A stretch of DNA of 64,000 nucleotides from contig NZ_JABRXF010000003.1 of assembly GCF_013266695.1 (NCBI RefSeq), positions 682,001 to 746,000 on the forward strand, given 5' to 3'. A model generated the notes under the pieces. That model saw only the letters and a list, made by a program, of their open reading frames with translations. It did not search any database and was not told where the DNA came from. The position numbers were made by a program, and so were the translations under genes. This DNA is from Hongsoonwoonella zoysiae (lineage in GTDB: Bacteria > Pseudomonadota > Alphaproteobacteria > Rhizobiales > Stappiaceae). Shown here piece after piece: positions 43,651-52,020 of the stretch (the first letter of the stretch is position 1; each line of letters starts with the position of its first letter).

Positions 43651-43878
43651 TTGCCTATAGAGACGATTGCCGATGTGAAGGCGCAAGGAGCGCGCCTTGC
43701 CATGCTGTGCCACGCGTGCGGCAGGCGGCGCTACATCCGCAATGCCTTTTCCGACAAGGAAACTCTGAGAGAGATTGCGGCCAGGCTGAAATGCCACCGC
43801 TGCGGTTCGGACGATGTTGAACTTCAGGCGCTTGTCCGCGACGCTTCCACCGGCTTCTGGCCGGCAGAACACGGGTAA
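43651..43878 (+). CDS. small zinc-ribbon-like protein (75 aa), TTG start
   Basis: 75 residues starting at TTG 43651, with CTGGAG nine bases upstream; a downstream ATG (residue 18) would cut into the first cysteine pair's flank. Two CxxC pairs (CHAC at about 20-23 and CHRC at about 48-51) are 24 residues apart with basic residues around them (GRRRYIRN, REIAARLK), the layout of a Cys4 zinc ribbon that could bind nucleic acid or protein. No recognised family name. It reads toward the lytic transglycosylase gene on the other strand, their ends 9 bp apart, and follows copy A of the RIME-like element. Confidence 0.65.
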   Translation: MPIETIADVKAQGARLAMLCHACGRRRYIRNAFSDKETLREIAARLKCHRCGSDDVELQALVRDASTGFWPAEHG

Positions 43879-43887
43879 GGATCAGCC

Positions 43888-45093
43888 TCAATCAATCCAG
43901 CAGCGCGGTGTTTTGCCGTTTGCCTCCTGCCAGGCACCGAGGGAACGGCGCGTCTTGAAGCCGATCAGGCCGTCCGCCCCGCCAACGTCGTGGCCCTGCG
44001 CCTCAAGCTGCAACTGGAGCTCTCGGACCGCGCCGCGCGTCGCCGTGGGTATGCGCGACCAGGACTGCACGAAACCGGCGTTTCGCCCGTATCGGTCCGC
44101 CAGATGGCCGACGAAAAGGGCATAGACATCGGACTCGTTATATTCCTTGAGAACGTAGAAATTCTCCGTCGCCAGAAATGCCGGCCCATAGCGGCCTGCG
44201 GGCATCAGCAGATAGCCCATGCGCCGCTGCTCGGCGGCGGAAAACTCACGGCCCGCAACGCGCTTCACGCCTTCGCGCATCCAATCGGAAATCGGCTGGC
44301 CCCGGTCCGGCCCCTCGCGCGTGCAGGAAACCGACGCCGGCACCTCCACCTCATAACCCCAGTCGCGCCCCGATACCCAGCCGTGCTCCCGAAGATAATT
44401 GGCGATCGAGGCCATCGTGTCGACATCCGAGCGCCAGATGTCGCGGCGTCCATCGCCATCGAAATCGACGGCATATTTCAGGAAACTCGACGGAAGAAAC
44501 TGCGGCTGGCCGAGCGCCCCTCCCCATGACGAGCGGAACGCCGAACGAGAGATATCGCCGTTATCCAGGATCTTTAGTGCTGCGATCACCTCGCCACGAT
44601 AGAAATCCTGCCGCTGGCCCATGAAGGCGCGTGTCGCAATTACCTGCAAGGCATCATGCGGGATGTTCGCGCGGCCATAGCCCGATTCACGCGCCCATAT
44701 GGCAAGGACGATGCGGCCCGGAACGCCATAGCGCTTCTCGATCGCCGCGATCTGACTAGCATATTTTTGCCTGAGCGAGCGTCCATTGGCGACATGCGCA
44801 TTGAACTGCTTTTCGCTGAAATAGCGCGACGGTGCGCGAAACTCCGACTGATAGTTGATTTGCGGCGGCACGTTGCTCTGCCCCGGCCTGGCGAGACCCG
44901 GCAGAGAGGTGTCGAGCGTCAGCCCTGGCAACTCGCGGGATAACGTCCTGTCGGAAACGCCGGAGCGACGGGCCTCCGGCACTATCTTGGTCTGCAGAAA
45001 CTGCCTGAATGCCGCATCATAGCCACTTTGGCCGAGTGCTGGGCCGGAGACGAACAACAAGCCAACGAATAATCCGGCCAATAGTCGCACCAT
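43888..45093 (-). CDS. lytic murein transglycosylase (MltB family) with peptidoglycan-binding domain
   Basis: 401 residues from ATG 45093 (GGGAGAGG upstream). A signal sequence (MVRLLAGLFVGLLFVSGPALGQ) suggests export. The catalytic domain has the MltB family order: IAAIEKRYGVPGRIVLAIWARESGYG with the catalytic glutamate in the ARESGYG stretch, then GALGQPQFLPSSFL, VDFDGDGRRDIW and SIANYL. A C-terminal peptidoglycan-binding segment (LQLQLEAQGHDVGGADGLIGFKTRRSL) ends the protein. MltB enzymes cut murein glycan strands forming 1,6-anhydro-MurNAc. No lipobox cysteine is evident, so it is probably soluble periplasmic. Confidence 0.9.
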   Translation of the reverse strand: MVRLLAGLFVGLLFVSGPALGQSGYDAAFRQFLQTKIVPEARRSGVSDRTLSRELPGLTLDTSLPGLARPGQSNVPPQINYQSEFRAPSRYFSEKQFNAHVANGRSLRQKYASQIAAIEKRYGVPGRIVLAIWARESGYGRANIPHDALQVIATRAFMGQRQDFYRGEVIAALKILDNGDISRSAFRSSWGGALGQPQFLPSSFLKYAVDFDGDGRRDIWRSDVDTMASIANYLREHGWVSGRDWGYEVEVPASVSCTREGPDRGQPISDWMREGVKRVAGREFSAAEQRRMGYLLMPAGRYGPAFLATENFYVLKEYNESDVYALFVGHLADRYGRNAGFVQSWSRIPTATRGAVRELQLQLEAQGHDVGGADGLIGFKTRRSLGAWQEANGKTPRCWID

Positions 45094-45174
45094 GAGCCTC
45101 TCCCGATCGACGTTCCGCAACGAAAGATTTCGCGAACCGCCCGAGAGATCAAGGCAAGGAGCGGGATTATTTGC

Positions 45175-45786
45175 TCAAGAGCCGAAAAGCTCCGGCTTTT
45201 TCAGCATCAAAGCCTGAATGAGGATAACGGTCTTCGCGTCCATGATTTCGCCGGAACGCACCGCTTCGGCCATCTTCGCCAGCGGCCATTCCAGCACCTC
45301 GATATCCTCCCCTTCGTGAGGAAGACCGCCGCCGTCGGACGTGCGTTCTTCAACGCTGTAACGCCCAAGGAAAAGCAAGAGTTTTTCCGTGATCATGCCG
45401 GGAGAGGGAAAGACGTCCGCGATGTGGTCGAGGTCTTTCAAGCTGAGGCCGGCTTCTTCTTCCGCCTCGCGGCGCGCCGTTTCGGCGGCGTCTTCCCCCC
45501 GCTCCAGATGTCCGGCGGGAACCTCCACCAGAAACTCGGTCCCATCCTCACGGGCCACCAACGGCACGCGCAGCTGGCGAACAAGGATGCCCGTGCGACG
45601 GTCCGGATCGTAAGGCAGAACGGCAACCGCATCACCGCGATGCTGGAATTCACGGTTCACCACCTGCTCGCGCCCGTCCCGCCGCCGTTGGCGCACTTTC
45701 ACGCGCTCGAACCGTGAAAATCCGTCGTGAACGACCTCGCGTTCGATAATCTGAGCAGTACCGGCTGATTTCGATGCGTCTGACAT
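45175..45786 (-). CDS. Nudix hydrolase (NudK/ADP-ribose pyrophosphatase group)
   Basis: 203 residues from ATG 45786 (a GGAG only three bases away; ATG 45795 is an alternative). The Nudix box is complete: G-X5-E-X7-R-E-X2-E-E-X-G as GHLERGEDAAETARREAEEEAGL, slightly longer than 20 in all when written with flanks. The fold continues with FPSPGMITEKLLLFLG. Members hydrolyse nucleoside diphosphates linked to another moiety, such as ADP-ribose or GDP-mannose. The gene follows the ferredoxin reductase gene on the same strand but behind a strong terminator. Confidence 0.9.
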   Translation of the reverse strand: MSDASKSAGTAQIIEREVVHDGFSRFERVKVRQRRRDGREQVVNREFQHRGDAVAVLPYDPDRRTGILVRQLRVPLVAREDGTEFLVEVPAGHLERGEDAAETARREAEEEAGLSLKDLDHIADVFPSPGMITEKLLLFLGRYSVEERTSDGGGLPHEGEDIEVLEWPLAKMAEAVRSGEIMDAKTVILIQALMLKKPELFGS

Positions 45787-45822
45787 GCGCTCCATCCCGA
45801 TATCGCAAGCCCGGAAAACAAC

Positions 45823-45851
45823 GAAGCCCGCACCGATGCGGCGCGGGCTTC
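45823..45851 (-). terminator. terminator after fpr
   Basis: Perfect nine-base stem GAAGCCCGC/GCGGGCTTC with an eleven-base loop, 25 nt past the fpr stop; on the minus strand GTTGTTTTCC follows. Confidence 0.72.
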
Positions 45852-45876
45852 ATGAAAGCGTAAAAAAGGCAGCCGC

Positions 45877-46689
45877 TCAGCCGACGAAGGCGCGTTCGAC
45901 GACGAATTCCGCCGGCTTGTTGTTGGCGCCCTCGGTAAAGCCGCGCTCCTCCAGAAGCGCCTTCGTGTCCTTCAGCATTTCCATGGAGCCGCAGATCATG
46001 CCGCGGTCCGTCGCCGGGTCGAGCGGCGGCACACCAAGGCGCGAGAACAATTCGCCGTTTTCAATCAGCTTGGTGATCCGGCCCATGACCGGATAATCCT
46101 CGCGCGTGGTCGAGGTGAAAAGCTTGAGCTTGTCCTGGGCAAGCTCGCCGATCAGCGGGTCGTTCTGCGTCGCCTCCACGAGGTCCTGAGCGTATTTCAG
46201 CTCCGCCACCTCGCGGCAGGTCTGCGTGAGGATGACCTCTTCGAACTTCTCATAGGTTTCGGGATCGCGAATGATGCTGGCGAAGGGCGCAACCCCCGTT
46301 CCCGTGGAGAACATGTAAAGCCGCTTGCCCGGGATCAGCGCGTCGTTGACGAGCGTGCCCGTCGGCTTCTTCTTCATGAGGATCGCATCACCCGGCTGGA
46401 TCTTCTGAAGGTGCGAGGTCAGCGGGCCGTCCGGCACCTTGATGGAGAAGAACTCAAGCTCTTCGTCCCAGGAGGGGCTTGCGATCGAATAAGCGCGGAA
46501 GATCGGCTTGCCGTCGATCATCAGGCCGATCATCACGAACTCGCCGGAGCGGAACCGAAAGCTTGCCGGCCGCGTCACGCGAAACTTAAAAAGCCGGTCC
46601 GTGTAATGCTGGACTGACTTGACCGTCTCGACGAATGTGCCGGCGGGCGCAACGGCGACCAACTGATCCGGCTTGCTCAGAACATTCAT
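45877..46689 (-). CDS. fpr: ferredoxin-NADP reductase
   Basis: 270 residues from ATG 46689; the ribosome site is weak and longer in-frame starts exist. FAD-binding domain with RAYSIAS (R-X-Y-S/T motif) and GPLTSHL; NADP domain with GTGVAPFASIIRDPE, TQTCREVAEL, and the C-terminal ERAFVG aromatic/phenylalanine-ending type of bacterial Fpr in a shortened form. It moves electrons between NADPH and ferredoxin or flavodoxin. The neighbouring assimilatory sulfite reductase operon needs such electrons (its reductase is of the ferredoxin type, without a CysJ partner in this window), so the linkage is meaningful. A RIME-like element lies in its upstream gap. Confidence 0.9.
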   Translation of the reverse strand: MNVLSKPDQLVAVAPAGTFVETVKSVQHYTDRLFKFRVTRPASFRFRSGEFVMIGLMIDGKPIFRAYSIASPSWDEELEFFSIKVPDGPLTSHLQKIQPGDAILMKKKPTGTLVNDALIPGKRLYMFSTGTGVAPFASIIRDPETYEKFEEVILTQTCREVAELKYAQDLVEATQNDPLIGELAQDKLKLFTSTTREDYPVMGRITKLIENGELFSRLGVPPLDPATDRGMICGSMEMLKDTKALLEERGFTEGANNKPAEFVVERAFVG

Positions 46690-46798
46690 GAGGCATATCC
46701 CATGTTCGGGCGAGACACGCATCTCCCTGCCCGTTGGAAGCGGCAAGAATAGTGTTTCGCCATCAATTCTTCAATTACGGGTCTCTTCGGACAAACGC

Positions 46799-46914
46799 TA
46801 GAGCATATCCCGCAAAATCCGGATCTGGTTTCGCGACAAGGATATGCTCAAGATATTGAACCTGGAGCGATTTCTTATCATGAAAGCGATCCCGCTTTCG
46901 CGGAAGCCGCTCTA
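46799..46914 (+). repeat. RIME-like two-palindrome element, copy B
   Basis: First palindrome: GAGCATATCC (46801-46810) and its exact complement GGATATGCTC (46840-46849). Second: GAGCGATTTC near 46865 and GAAGCCGCTC near 46903, eight of ten pairing. Layout and phrase CGACAAGGATATGC match copy A at 43.5 kb. The element ends at the stop codon of the DUF934 gene. Confidence 0.75.
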
Positions 46915-47424
46915 TGCGACACGTCGACGCGCCCAAGGGCGCGTTCCCAGCGGCACTTCGCCCTCGCGTCCTACCGGCTGCAGGTAGATCGGCACCTCGT
47001 TGAGGCGGTCTTCCTCCAGCGCACGGCGCGTCGGCGCGTGAGTGATCTCGAAGCTGTCGATCCCGCAGCGGATCATGAAGGGGATCTGGTCGATCAGTAC
47101 ATCACCGATCGCCCTGAGTTCACCCCTGTAGCCGAATTTCTCGCGCAGGAGACGGGCGGAAGAATAGCCCCGCCCGTCGGAGAACTTCGGGAAATCGACG
47201 GCGATCACAGGCACCGCGGCAAGGTGGTCCACGAGCCGTTCCGCCTTGTCACCCGCGCGGATCACAACACCGAGTTCCAGGCCCTCAGGCGCCGTTCCTC
47301 CAAGCTCGAGAAACCGATCCAGCGATACCATCGCCTTGCCGTCCCCCGGCAGATCGGCCTCATCGTCGAGTATGATCCATTCGTTGGCACTGAAAATGCC
47401 GTTCCTGTAGATCGTATCGCTCAT
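46912..47424 (-). CDS. DUF934 family protein
   Basis: 170 residues from ATG 47424; the stop of cysH is 2 bp upstream, so translation is probably coupled. A conserved core DFPKFSDGRGYSSARLLREKFGYRGELRAIGDVLIDQI (seen in pieces) and FEITH are typical of DUF934 proteins, which occur next to sulfite/nitrite reductase genes in alpha- and betaproteobacteria. No catalytic motif is known. A link to sulfite reductase assembly or electron supply is inference. The last gene of the cys operon; its 3' end coincides with a RIME-like element. Confidence 0.88.
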   Translation of the reverse strand: MSDTIYRNGIFSANEWIILDDEADLPGDGKAMVSLDRFLELGGTAPEGLELGVVIRAGDKAERLVDHLAAVPVIAVDFPKFSDGRGYSSARLLREKFGYRGELRAIGDVLIDQIPFMIRCGIDSFEITHAPTRRALEEDRLNEVPIYLQPVGREGEVPLGTRPWARRRVA

Positions 47425-47426
47425 CG

Positions 47427-48185
47427 TCAGATCCCAGCTCCATCCTCGTTCTCGCCGGGAAGGGCGAAGTGAATGCCGCATTCCGTCTTTTCCTGGCCAC
47501 GCCAACGGCCCGCCCGCGGGTCTTCCCCGTCGGCCACCTTGTCGGTGCAGGGCCTGCAGCCGATGGAGGGATAGCCCTCGGCGACAAGCGGATGGCGCGG
47601 CAGGTCGTGTTCCTTCATATGCGCGATGATATCCGCAGCCGACCATGCGGCGAGCGGATTGATTTTCACACGCCCTTCCTCGGGCTCGAATACCGGCAGG
47701 ACGGAACGCCCCGCGCTCTGGAAGCGCTTGCGCCCGGAAATCCAGGCATCGAAGCCCTTGAGCGCGCGCGCAAGCGGCAGCACCTTGCGGATATGGCAGC
47801 AACGGTCGTTGTCGCGCAGCCACAGTGCGCCGTCCGCATCGGCGGCGGCTATATCTTCCGGTTCGGGCGTCACCGAGCGGACGTCGGTCAGTCCCAACCG
47901 TTCGGCAAGCTCGTCGCGATAGCCAAGCGTTTCTGCGAAATGCTTGCGCGTGTCCACGAAAATCACCGGCACATTCGGATCGATCTTCGAAACGATGTGC
48001 AGCAGAACGGCGGAATCCGCCCCGAAGGAGGAAACCAGCCCGATGCGGTCTCCATAGGTATCGAGCGCGGCGCGCAGGATCTCCTCGGTCGTCGAATTGC
48101 CGTACTGCACCTCGAGCGCCCGCGCTTCGGCGGCGACCGCCTCGACAGGGTCGAGGGCCAGCAGGCCTGCTTCATTGCGTCCCAT
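47427..48185 (-). CDS. cysH: phosphoadenylyl/adenylyl-sulfate reductase
   Basis: 252 residues from ATG 48185 (GGAGG six bases upstream). PAPS-reductase-type P-loop: SSFGADSAVLLHIV (SGGKDS-like variant), then FVDTRKHFAETLGYRDEL. Iron-sulfur cysteine pairs CC (RCCHIRK) and CxxC (CRPCTD) are present, with the C-terminal ECGIH motif; these mark the [4Fe-4S] assimilatory APS-reductase type of rhizobia. It reduces APS (or PAPS) to sulfite. The start overlaps the end of the upstream sulfite reductase gene by 14 bp. Confidence 0.92.
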   Translation of the reverse strand: MGRNEAGLLALDPVEAVAAEARALEVQYGNSTTEEILRAALDTYGDRIGLVSSFGADSAVLLHIVSKIDPNVPVIFVDTRKHFAETLGYRDELAERLGLTDVRSVTPEPEDIAAADADGALWLRDNDRCCHIRKVLPLARALKGFDAWISGRKRFQSAGRSVLPVFEPEEGRVKINPLAAWSAADIIAHMKEHDLPRHPLVAEGYPSIGCRPCTDKVADGEDPRAGRWRGQEKTECGIHFALPGENEDGAGI

Positions 48186-49827
48186 AAAGCGCCTCCTTGA
48201 ACGGGGCTTCGCCGACACGGCGATAGGCCTGGAGAAAATCCTCCTCCTCCCCGTTCCGGATGTTGAGGTAGGTGTCGACAACGGTCTCGACCGCATCCAC
48301 CACTTCCTCATACGAAAACCCTCGGCCGACGATCTCGCCTATGGAGCTCTTCTCGTCGGCGGAACCACCGAGCGTTATCTGGTAAAACTCCTTGCCCTTC
48401 TTCTCCACGCCCAGAATGCCGATATGGCCGACGTGGTGATGGCCGCAGGCGTTGATGCAGCCGGAGATCTTGATCTTCAGGTCGCCGATTTCCTTCTGGC
48501 GCTCGGGCGTGCCGAAACGTTCCGAAATCCGCTGCGCGACGGGGATGGAACGCGCTGTCGCAAGCGCGCAGTAGTCCATGCCCGGGCAGGCGATGATGTC
48601 GGTTACAAGGCCGGCGTTGGCTTCCGCCAGGCCGTGTTCCTTCAGCACCTGATAGACCGCCGGCACGTCGGATTTCAGCACATGAGGCAGGACAAGGTTC
48701 TGCTCGTGGCTGACGCGAATTTCGTTATGGCCGTATTTTTCGGCCAGATCCGCGACCACTTCCATCTGCTCCGCGCTCGCATCGCCCGGCGCGCCGCCGA
48801 TCGGCTTCAGCGAGATCGTGAGCGAGGTATAACCTGGCTGACGGTGCGCGTTCAGATTCTGCCGCGCGAAATCGGCAAAGCCCGGCATCGTCTCTATCGC
48901 CGCGTCGAACAGGCGCTCGTCGCCCGGCACCTTGAAGGCGGGCGCGGCAAAATAAGCTTCGATCCGGTCGACTTCATCCTTCGGCAGGGTGAGGATACCA
49001 CCTCGAATCGCCTCGAACTCGCGCTCGATATCGGCCTTCAGCTCCTCAAGCCCGGTTTCGTGAACGAGGATCTTGATACGGGCCTTGTACTTGTTGTCGC
49101 GGCGACCGTAGAGGTTGTAGACGCGCAGGATCGCCTCCGTATAGGCGAGGAGATCCGCCTCGGGCAGGAAGTCGCGCACCTTGCGCCCGACCATTGGCGT
49201 GCGACCGAGCCCACCGCCGACATAAACGATGAAGCCGGTTTCTCCGTTCTCGTTGCGCGCAAGCTGCAAGCCGATGTCATGCACCTGCACGGCGGCACGG
49301 TCATGCGGAGCGCCCGTGATCGCTATCTTGAACTTGCGCGGCAGGAACGAAAACTCCGGATGGAGCGACGACCACTGGCGCAGGATTTCCGCGTAAACGC
49401 GCGGATCGGCGATCTCGTCTGCGGCCGCACCGGCGAAATGATCCGCCGTGACGTTGCGGATGCAGTTGCCCGACGTCTGGATGGCGTGCATTTCCACTTC
49501 GGCGAGCTCGGAAAGAATCTCCGGCGTCTCGTCGAGACGCGGCCAGTTGAACTGGATATTCTGGCGGGTCGTGAAATGGCCGTAGCCGCGGTCGTATTTG
49601 CGCGCGATATGCGCAAGCTTGCGCATCTGCACGGCATTCATCGTGCCGTAGGGCACGGCTACGCGCAGCATATAGGCGTGAAGCTGCAGGTAGAGGCCGT
49701 TCATCAGCCGAAGCGGCTTGAACTGCTCTTCCGTCAGATCTCCGGCGAGACGGCGGCGAACCTGGTCGCTGAACTGCGCGACGCGCGCCAGAACGAATTC
49801 GCGGTCGAACTCATCGTAGCGATACAT
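48172..49827 (-). CDS. cysI: nitrite/sulfite reductase, siroheme/[4Fe-4S] (CysI-type)
   Basis: 551 residues with GGAG seven bases before ATG 49827. Two ferredoxin-like siroheme domains; arginine-rich anion site residues in RGYGHFTTRQNIQFNWP and TSGNCIRN; [4Fe-4S]/siroheme cysteines CPGMDYCAL and GCINACGHHHVG (C-X5-C ... C-X3-C). Such ferredoxin-type reductases convert sulfite to sulfide. The upstream DUF2849 gene is 21 bp away and cysH overlaps the end by 14 bp. Nitrite reductase is an alternative, but siroheme synthase and APS reductase neighbours point to sulfite. Confidence 0.92.
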   Translation of the reverse strand: MYRYDEFDREFVLARVAQFSDQVRRRLAGDLTEEQFKPLRLMNGLYLQLHAYMLRVAVPYGTMNAVQMRKLAHIARKYDRGYGHFTTRQNIQFNWPRLDETPEILSELAEVEMHAIQTSGNCIRNVTADHFAGAAADEIADPRVYAEILRQWSSLHPEFSFLPRKFKIAITGAPHDRAAVQVHDIGLQLARNENGETGFIVYVGGGLGRTPMVGRKVRDFLPEADLLAYTEAILRVYNLYGRRDNKYKARIKILVHETGLEELKADIEREFEAIRGGILTLPKDEVDRIEAYFAAPAFKVPGDERLFDAAIETMPGFADFARQNLNAHRQPGYTSLTISLKPIGGAPGDASAEQMEVVADLAEKYGHNEIRVSHEQNLVLPHVLKSDVPAVYQVLKEHGLAEANAGLVTDIIACPGMDYCALATARSIPVAQRISERFGTPERQKEIGDLKIKISGCINACGHHHVGHIGILGVEKKGKEFYQITLGGSADEKSSIGEIVGRGFSYEEVVDAVETVVDTYLNIRNGEEEDFLQAYRRVGEAPFKEALYGTQ

Positions 49828-49848
49828 TACTGAACTCCTTCAACCGCG

Positions 49849-50157
49849 TTACGCGGCATTCTCGCGGCGGCGGGCCTGCTTGCCGAGATCGAGGCGCATC
49901 GTGGGCCCCGCCGCACGGATTTGTTCACGGAAGCGCACGGGGATGAGCATGCCTTCCTCGACCGTCACATCGATGGAATAAACGTCGACAACTTCCTGGC
50001 GGTCGGCGGAAGCCGCACCTTCTTCAAGTGCCGCGGCTTCCGCTTCCTTGGTCTCCAGGACATGGGCCTCGCCCAGGTCCTCGACCCAGCGTCCGCCGGC
50101 TCCGAGCCAGACGACTTCGCCATCGAAAAGGCGGTTGGCGGTAACGACTTTCATCAT
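49849..50157 (-). CDS. DUF2849 family protein
   Basis: 102 residues from ATG 50157 (GAGG six bases upstream; ATG 50169 and 50154 also possible). The start KVVTANRLFDGEVVWLGAGGRWVEDL and a C-terminal basic stretch are characteristic of DUF2849, a small protein found almost only between siroheme synthase and sulfite reductase genes of alphaproteobacteria. No enzymatic motif. Its constant place suggests a helper role in sulfite reductase assembly or siroheme delivery (inference). Confidence 0.88.
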   Translation of the reverse strand: MMKVVTANRLFDGEVVWLGAGGRWVEDLGEAHVLETKEAEAAALEEGAASADRQEVVDVYSIDVTVEEGMLIPVRFREQIRAAGPTMRLDLGKQARRRENAA

Positions 50158-50165
50158 GTCTGTCC

Positions 50166-51608
50166 TCATGCGGCGTAAGCGGAATTGGAGGATGTGCAAG
50201 GCGCGAGCGGAAGCGCACCTTGAAGCGCTCCGTGGCCGACGGCATCTCCGATCAGGATCAGCACCGGACCGTCGACATCCTTGTGGCTTTCCAGGTGACG
50301 AAGCTCATCAAGCGTGCCGGCGAAAACCGTCTCGTCCGCGCGGCTTGCGTTTTCGACGACCGCCACCGGTGTGCCGGCGGCAAGCCCGGCGCCGATCAGG
50401 CGTGCCGAAACGCGCGCGGCGACGCTGCGGCCCATGTAGACGGCGACCGTCGAGCCTTTCAGCGCAAGATCGATCCACGCAGGCAGCGTTTCCTCGTCGC
50501 GGTCGTGCCCCGTGGCGAAAACCAGTTGGGATGCGACGCCGCGAAGTGTAAGCGGAATCTGCGCGGAAGCTGCCGCCGCGACGGCGGCGGTCACGCCCGG
50601 CACGACACCGCAGCCGATACCAGCCTTGCGAAGGACAGCAAGCTCCTCGCCAGCCCGGCCGAAAACCAGCGGATCGCCAGCCTTCAGGCGCACCACGCGG
50701 CGTCCGGCCGACGCCTCACGAACGAGAAGTGCGTTGATTTCGTCTTGCGAGGCGGAATGGGCGCCCTTGCGTTTGCCAACGGATATACGCGCGGCATCGC
50801 GCCGACCCATCGAGACAACCGCCTCCGGCACGAGCGCATCATGCACGATGACATCGGCCTCCTGCAGGACACGCTGGGCACGAAGCGTCAGCAGATCTTC
50901 CGCCCCGGGGCCCGCGCCCACGAGCCAGACGAAGCCGCGCCCGTCCTGTTCGCCGTTCAGCAGGCGTTGCGCTTCCGCGCGGGCGGCATCGATGCGGCCC
51001 GACTGTACATTGTCGGACACCGGACCGGAAAAGAACTTCGCCCAAAAGCGGCGGCGTGATATTCCATCCTTCAGGACGCGCGACACGGTCTCGCGAAAGC
51101 TTTCGGCAAGGCGGGCAAGCTCACCTGTTTCGCGCGGCAGCATCGCCTCGATCCGCGCGCGAATATGACGCGCCAGCACCGGGCCGACGCCGGTCGAAGT
51201 TATGGCGACGGCGACAGGCGCACGGTTGACCAGCGCACCGACATAAAAGTCGCAAAGCTCGGGCCGGTCGACCGCATTCGAGGGAATGCCCTCGGCGCGT
51301 CCGGCCTCCACGACCGCCCTGTCCCGCGCCTCCTCGCCGCTTGCGGCAAAAACAAGGGCGGCACCCTTTACATGCTCCGCCCGGAAACTCTCGCGAACGA
51401 TCTCGGCGCCCGCCTTCTCCGCGGCGCGCAACAGCGCGGGGCCGGGCGTTTCGGCAACCACGACGATTTTCGCGGAGGTTTCGGACAAGAGCCTGACCTT
51501 GGCCGCCGCCTCTTCCCCGCCGCCCGCGACAACCACGCGCCGGCCCGCGACCTTCTGAAAGGTCGGGAACACCGAAAGCCTGTTATCGCTCACCGTATCG
51601 GGCGTCAT
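50166..51608 (-). CDS. cysG: siroheme synthase (CysG)
   Basis: 480 residues with GGAG six bases before ATG 51608. N-terminal half: NAD-dependent precorrin-2 dehydrogenase/ferrochelatase (FPTFQKVAGRRVVVAGGG, NAVDRPELCDF). C-terminal half: uroporphyrinogen-III methyltransferase with VWLVGAGPGAEDLLTLRA, GDPLVFGRAGEEL, GVVPGVTAA and VYMGR. It converts uroporphyrinogen III to siroheme for the sulfite reductase encoded 0.3 kb downstream. It heads the cysG-DUF2849-cysI-cysH-DUF934 operon, whose leader contains nested palindromes at 51767-51805. Confidence 0.94.
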   Translation of the reverse strand: MTPDTVSDNRLSVFPTFQKVAGRRVVVAGGGEEAAAKVRLLSETSAKIVVVAETPGPALLRAAEKAGAEIVRESFRAEHVKGAALVFAASGEEARDRAVVEAGRAEGIPSNAVDRPELCDFYVGALVNRAPVAVAITSTGVGPVLARHIRARIEAMLPRETGELARLAESFRETVSRVLKDGISRRRFWAKFFSGPVSDNVQSGRIDAARAEAQRLLNGEQDGRGFVWLVGAGPGAEDLLTLRAQRVLQEADVIVHDALVPEAVVSMGRRDAARISVGKRKGAHSASQDEINALLVREASAGRRVVRLKAGDPLVFGRAGEELAVLRKAGIGCGVVPGVTAAVAAAASAQIPLTLRGVASQLVFATGHDRDEETLPAWIDLALKGSTVAVYMGRSVAARVSARLIGAGLAAGTPVAVVENASRADETVFAGTLDELRHLESHKDVDGPVLILIGDAVGHGALQGALPLAPCTSSNSAYAA

Positions 51609-52020
51609 GGCGCACTCCGGGCGGTTTATCCAAAGACATCACAAGAGATAGCGATCCGGCCTACGGATTGCCGGGCATGGGATTTCAATGCTCGATACGA
51701 AAGGAGAAAAGAATTCCAGTTGCAGGGTCTGGCGCGAGATAACGGATTGAATCCGAATTCGAAAGGTTCGTTTGAAAGGAATTTCTAAAAATTCCCGCGA
51801 ACGAACAATCAGAACGATGCAAACCCTTCAAAGGTTTCATCCGTTGAGTACGTTTTTCCAATAAGTCCAAATCAGGCGCCGCATCCGGGCCTGCCCGTCT
51901 TGGACAAGGCGCAGACAGGCGTGCTATGCCTCAGCAATGTAAATGATGATTGTGCGCAATTCTGTCGGCGACCTGTTGGAGCCAGTTTTGCCTCAATGCG
52001 CAGCAACGAAGGAACAGCTC
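51609..52020. other. divergent control region cysG/FKBP
   Basis: No gene supported. It contains a nested palindrome (listed next) and the inverted repeat CGGAT-TGA-ATCCG at 51743-51755. Promoters for the leftward cys operon and the rightward FKBP gene must lie here. Confidence 0.55.
51767..51805. promoter_or_regulatory. nested inverted repeats upstream of cys operon
   Basis: Inner arms GGAATTT (51778-51784) and AAATTCC (51789-51795); outer arms TTCGTT (51767-51772) and AACGAA (51800-51805), all exact. About 160 nt upstream of cysG. Candidate operator for a sulfur-status regulator or a leader hairpin; no known riboswitch recognised. Confidence 0.4.

Noticed and set aside
48097-49833. 578-codon plus-strand frame
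   Set aside because: Antisense shadow of the sulfite reductase gene in GC-rich DNA.
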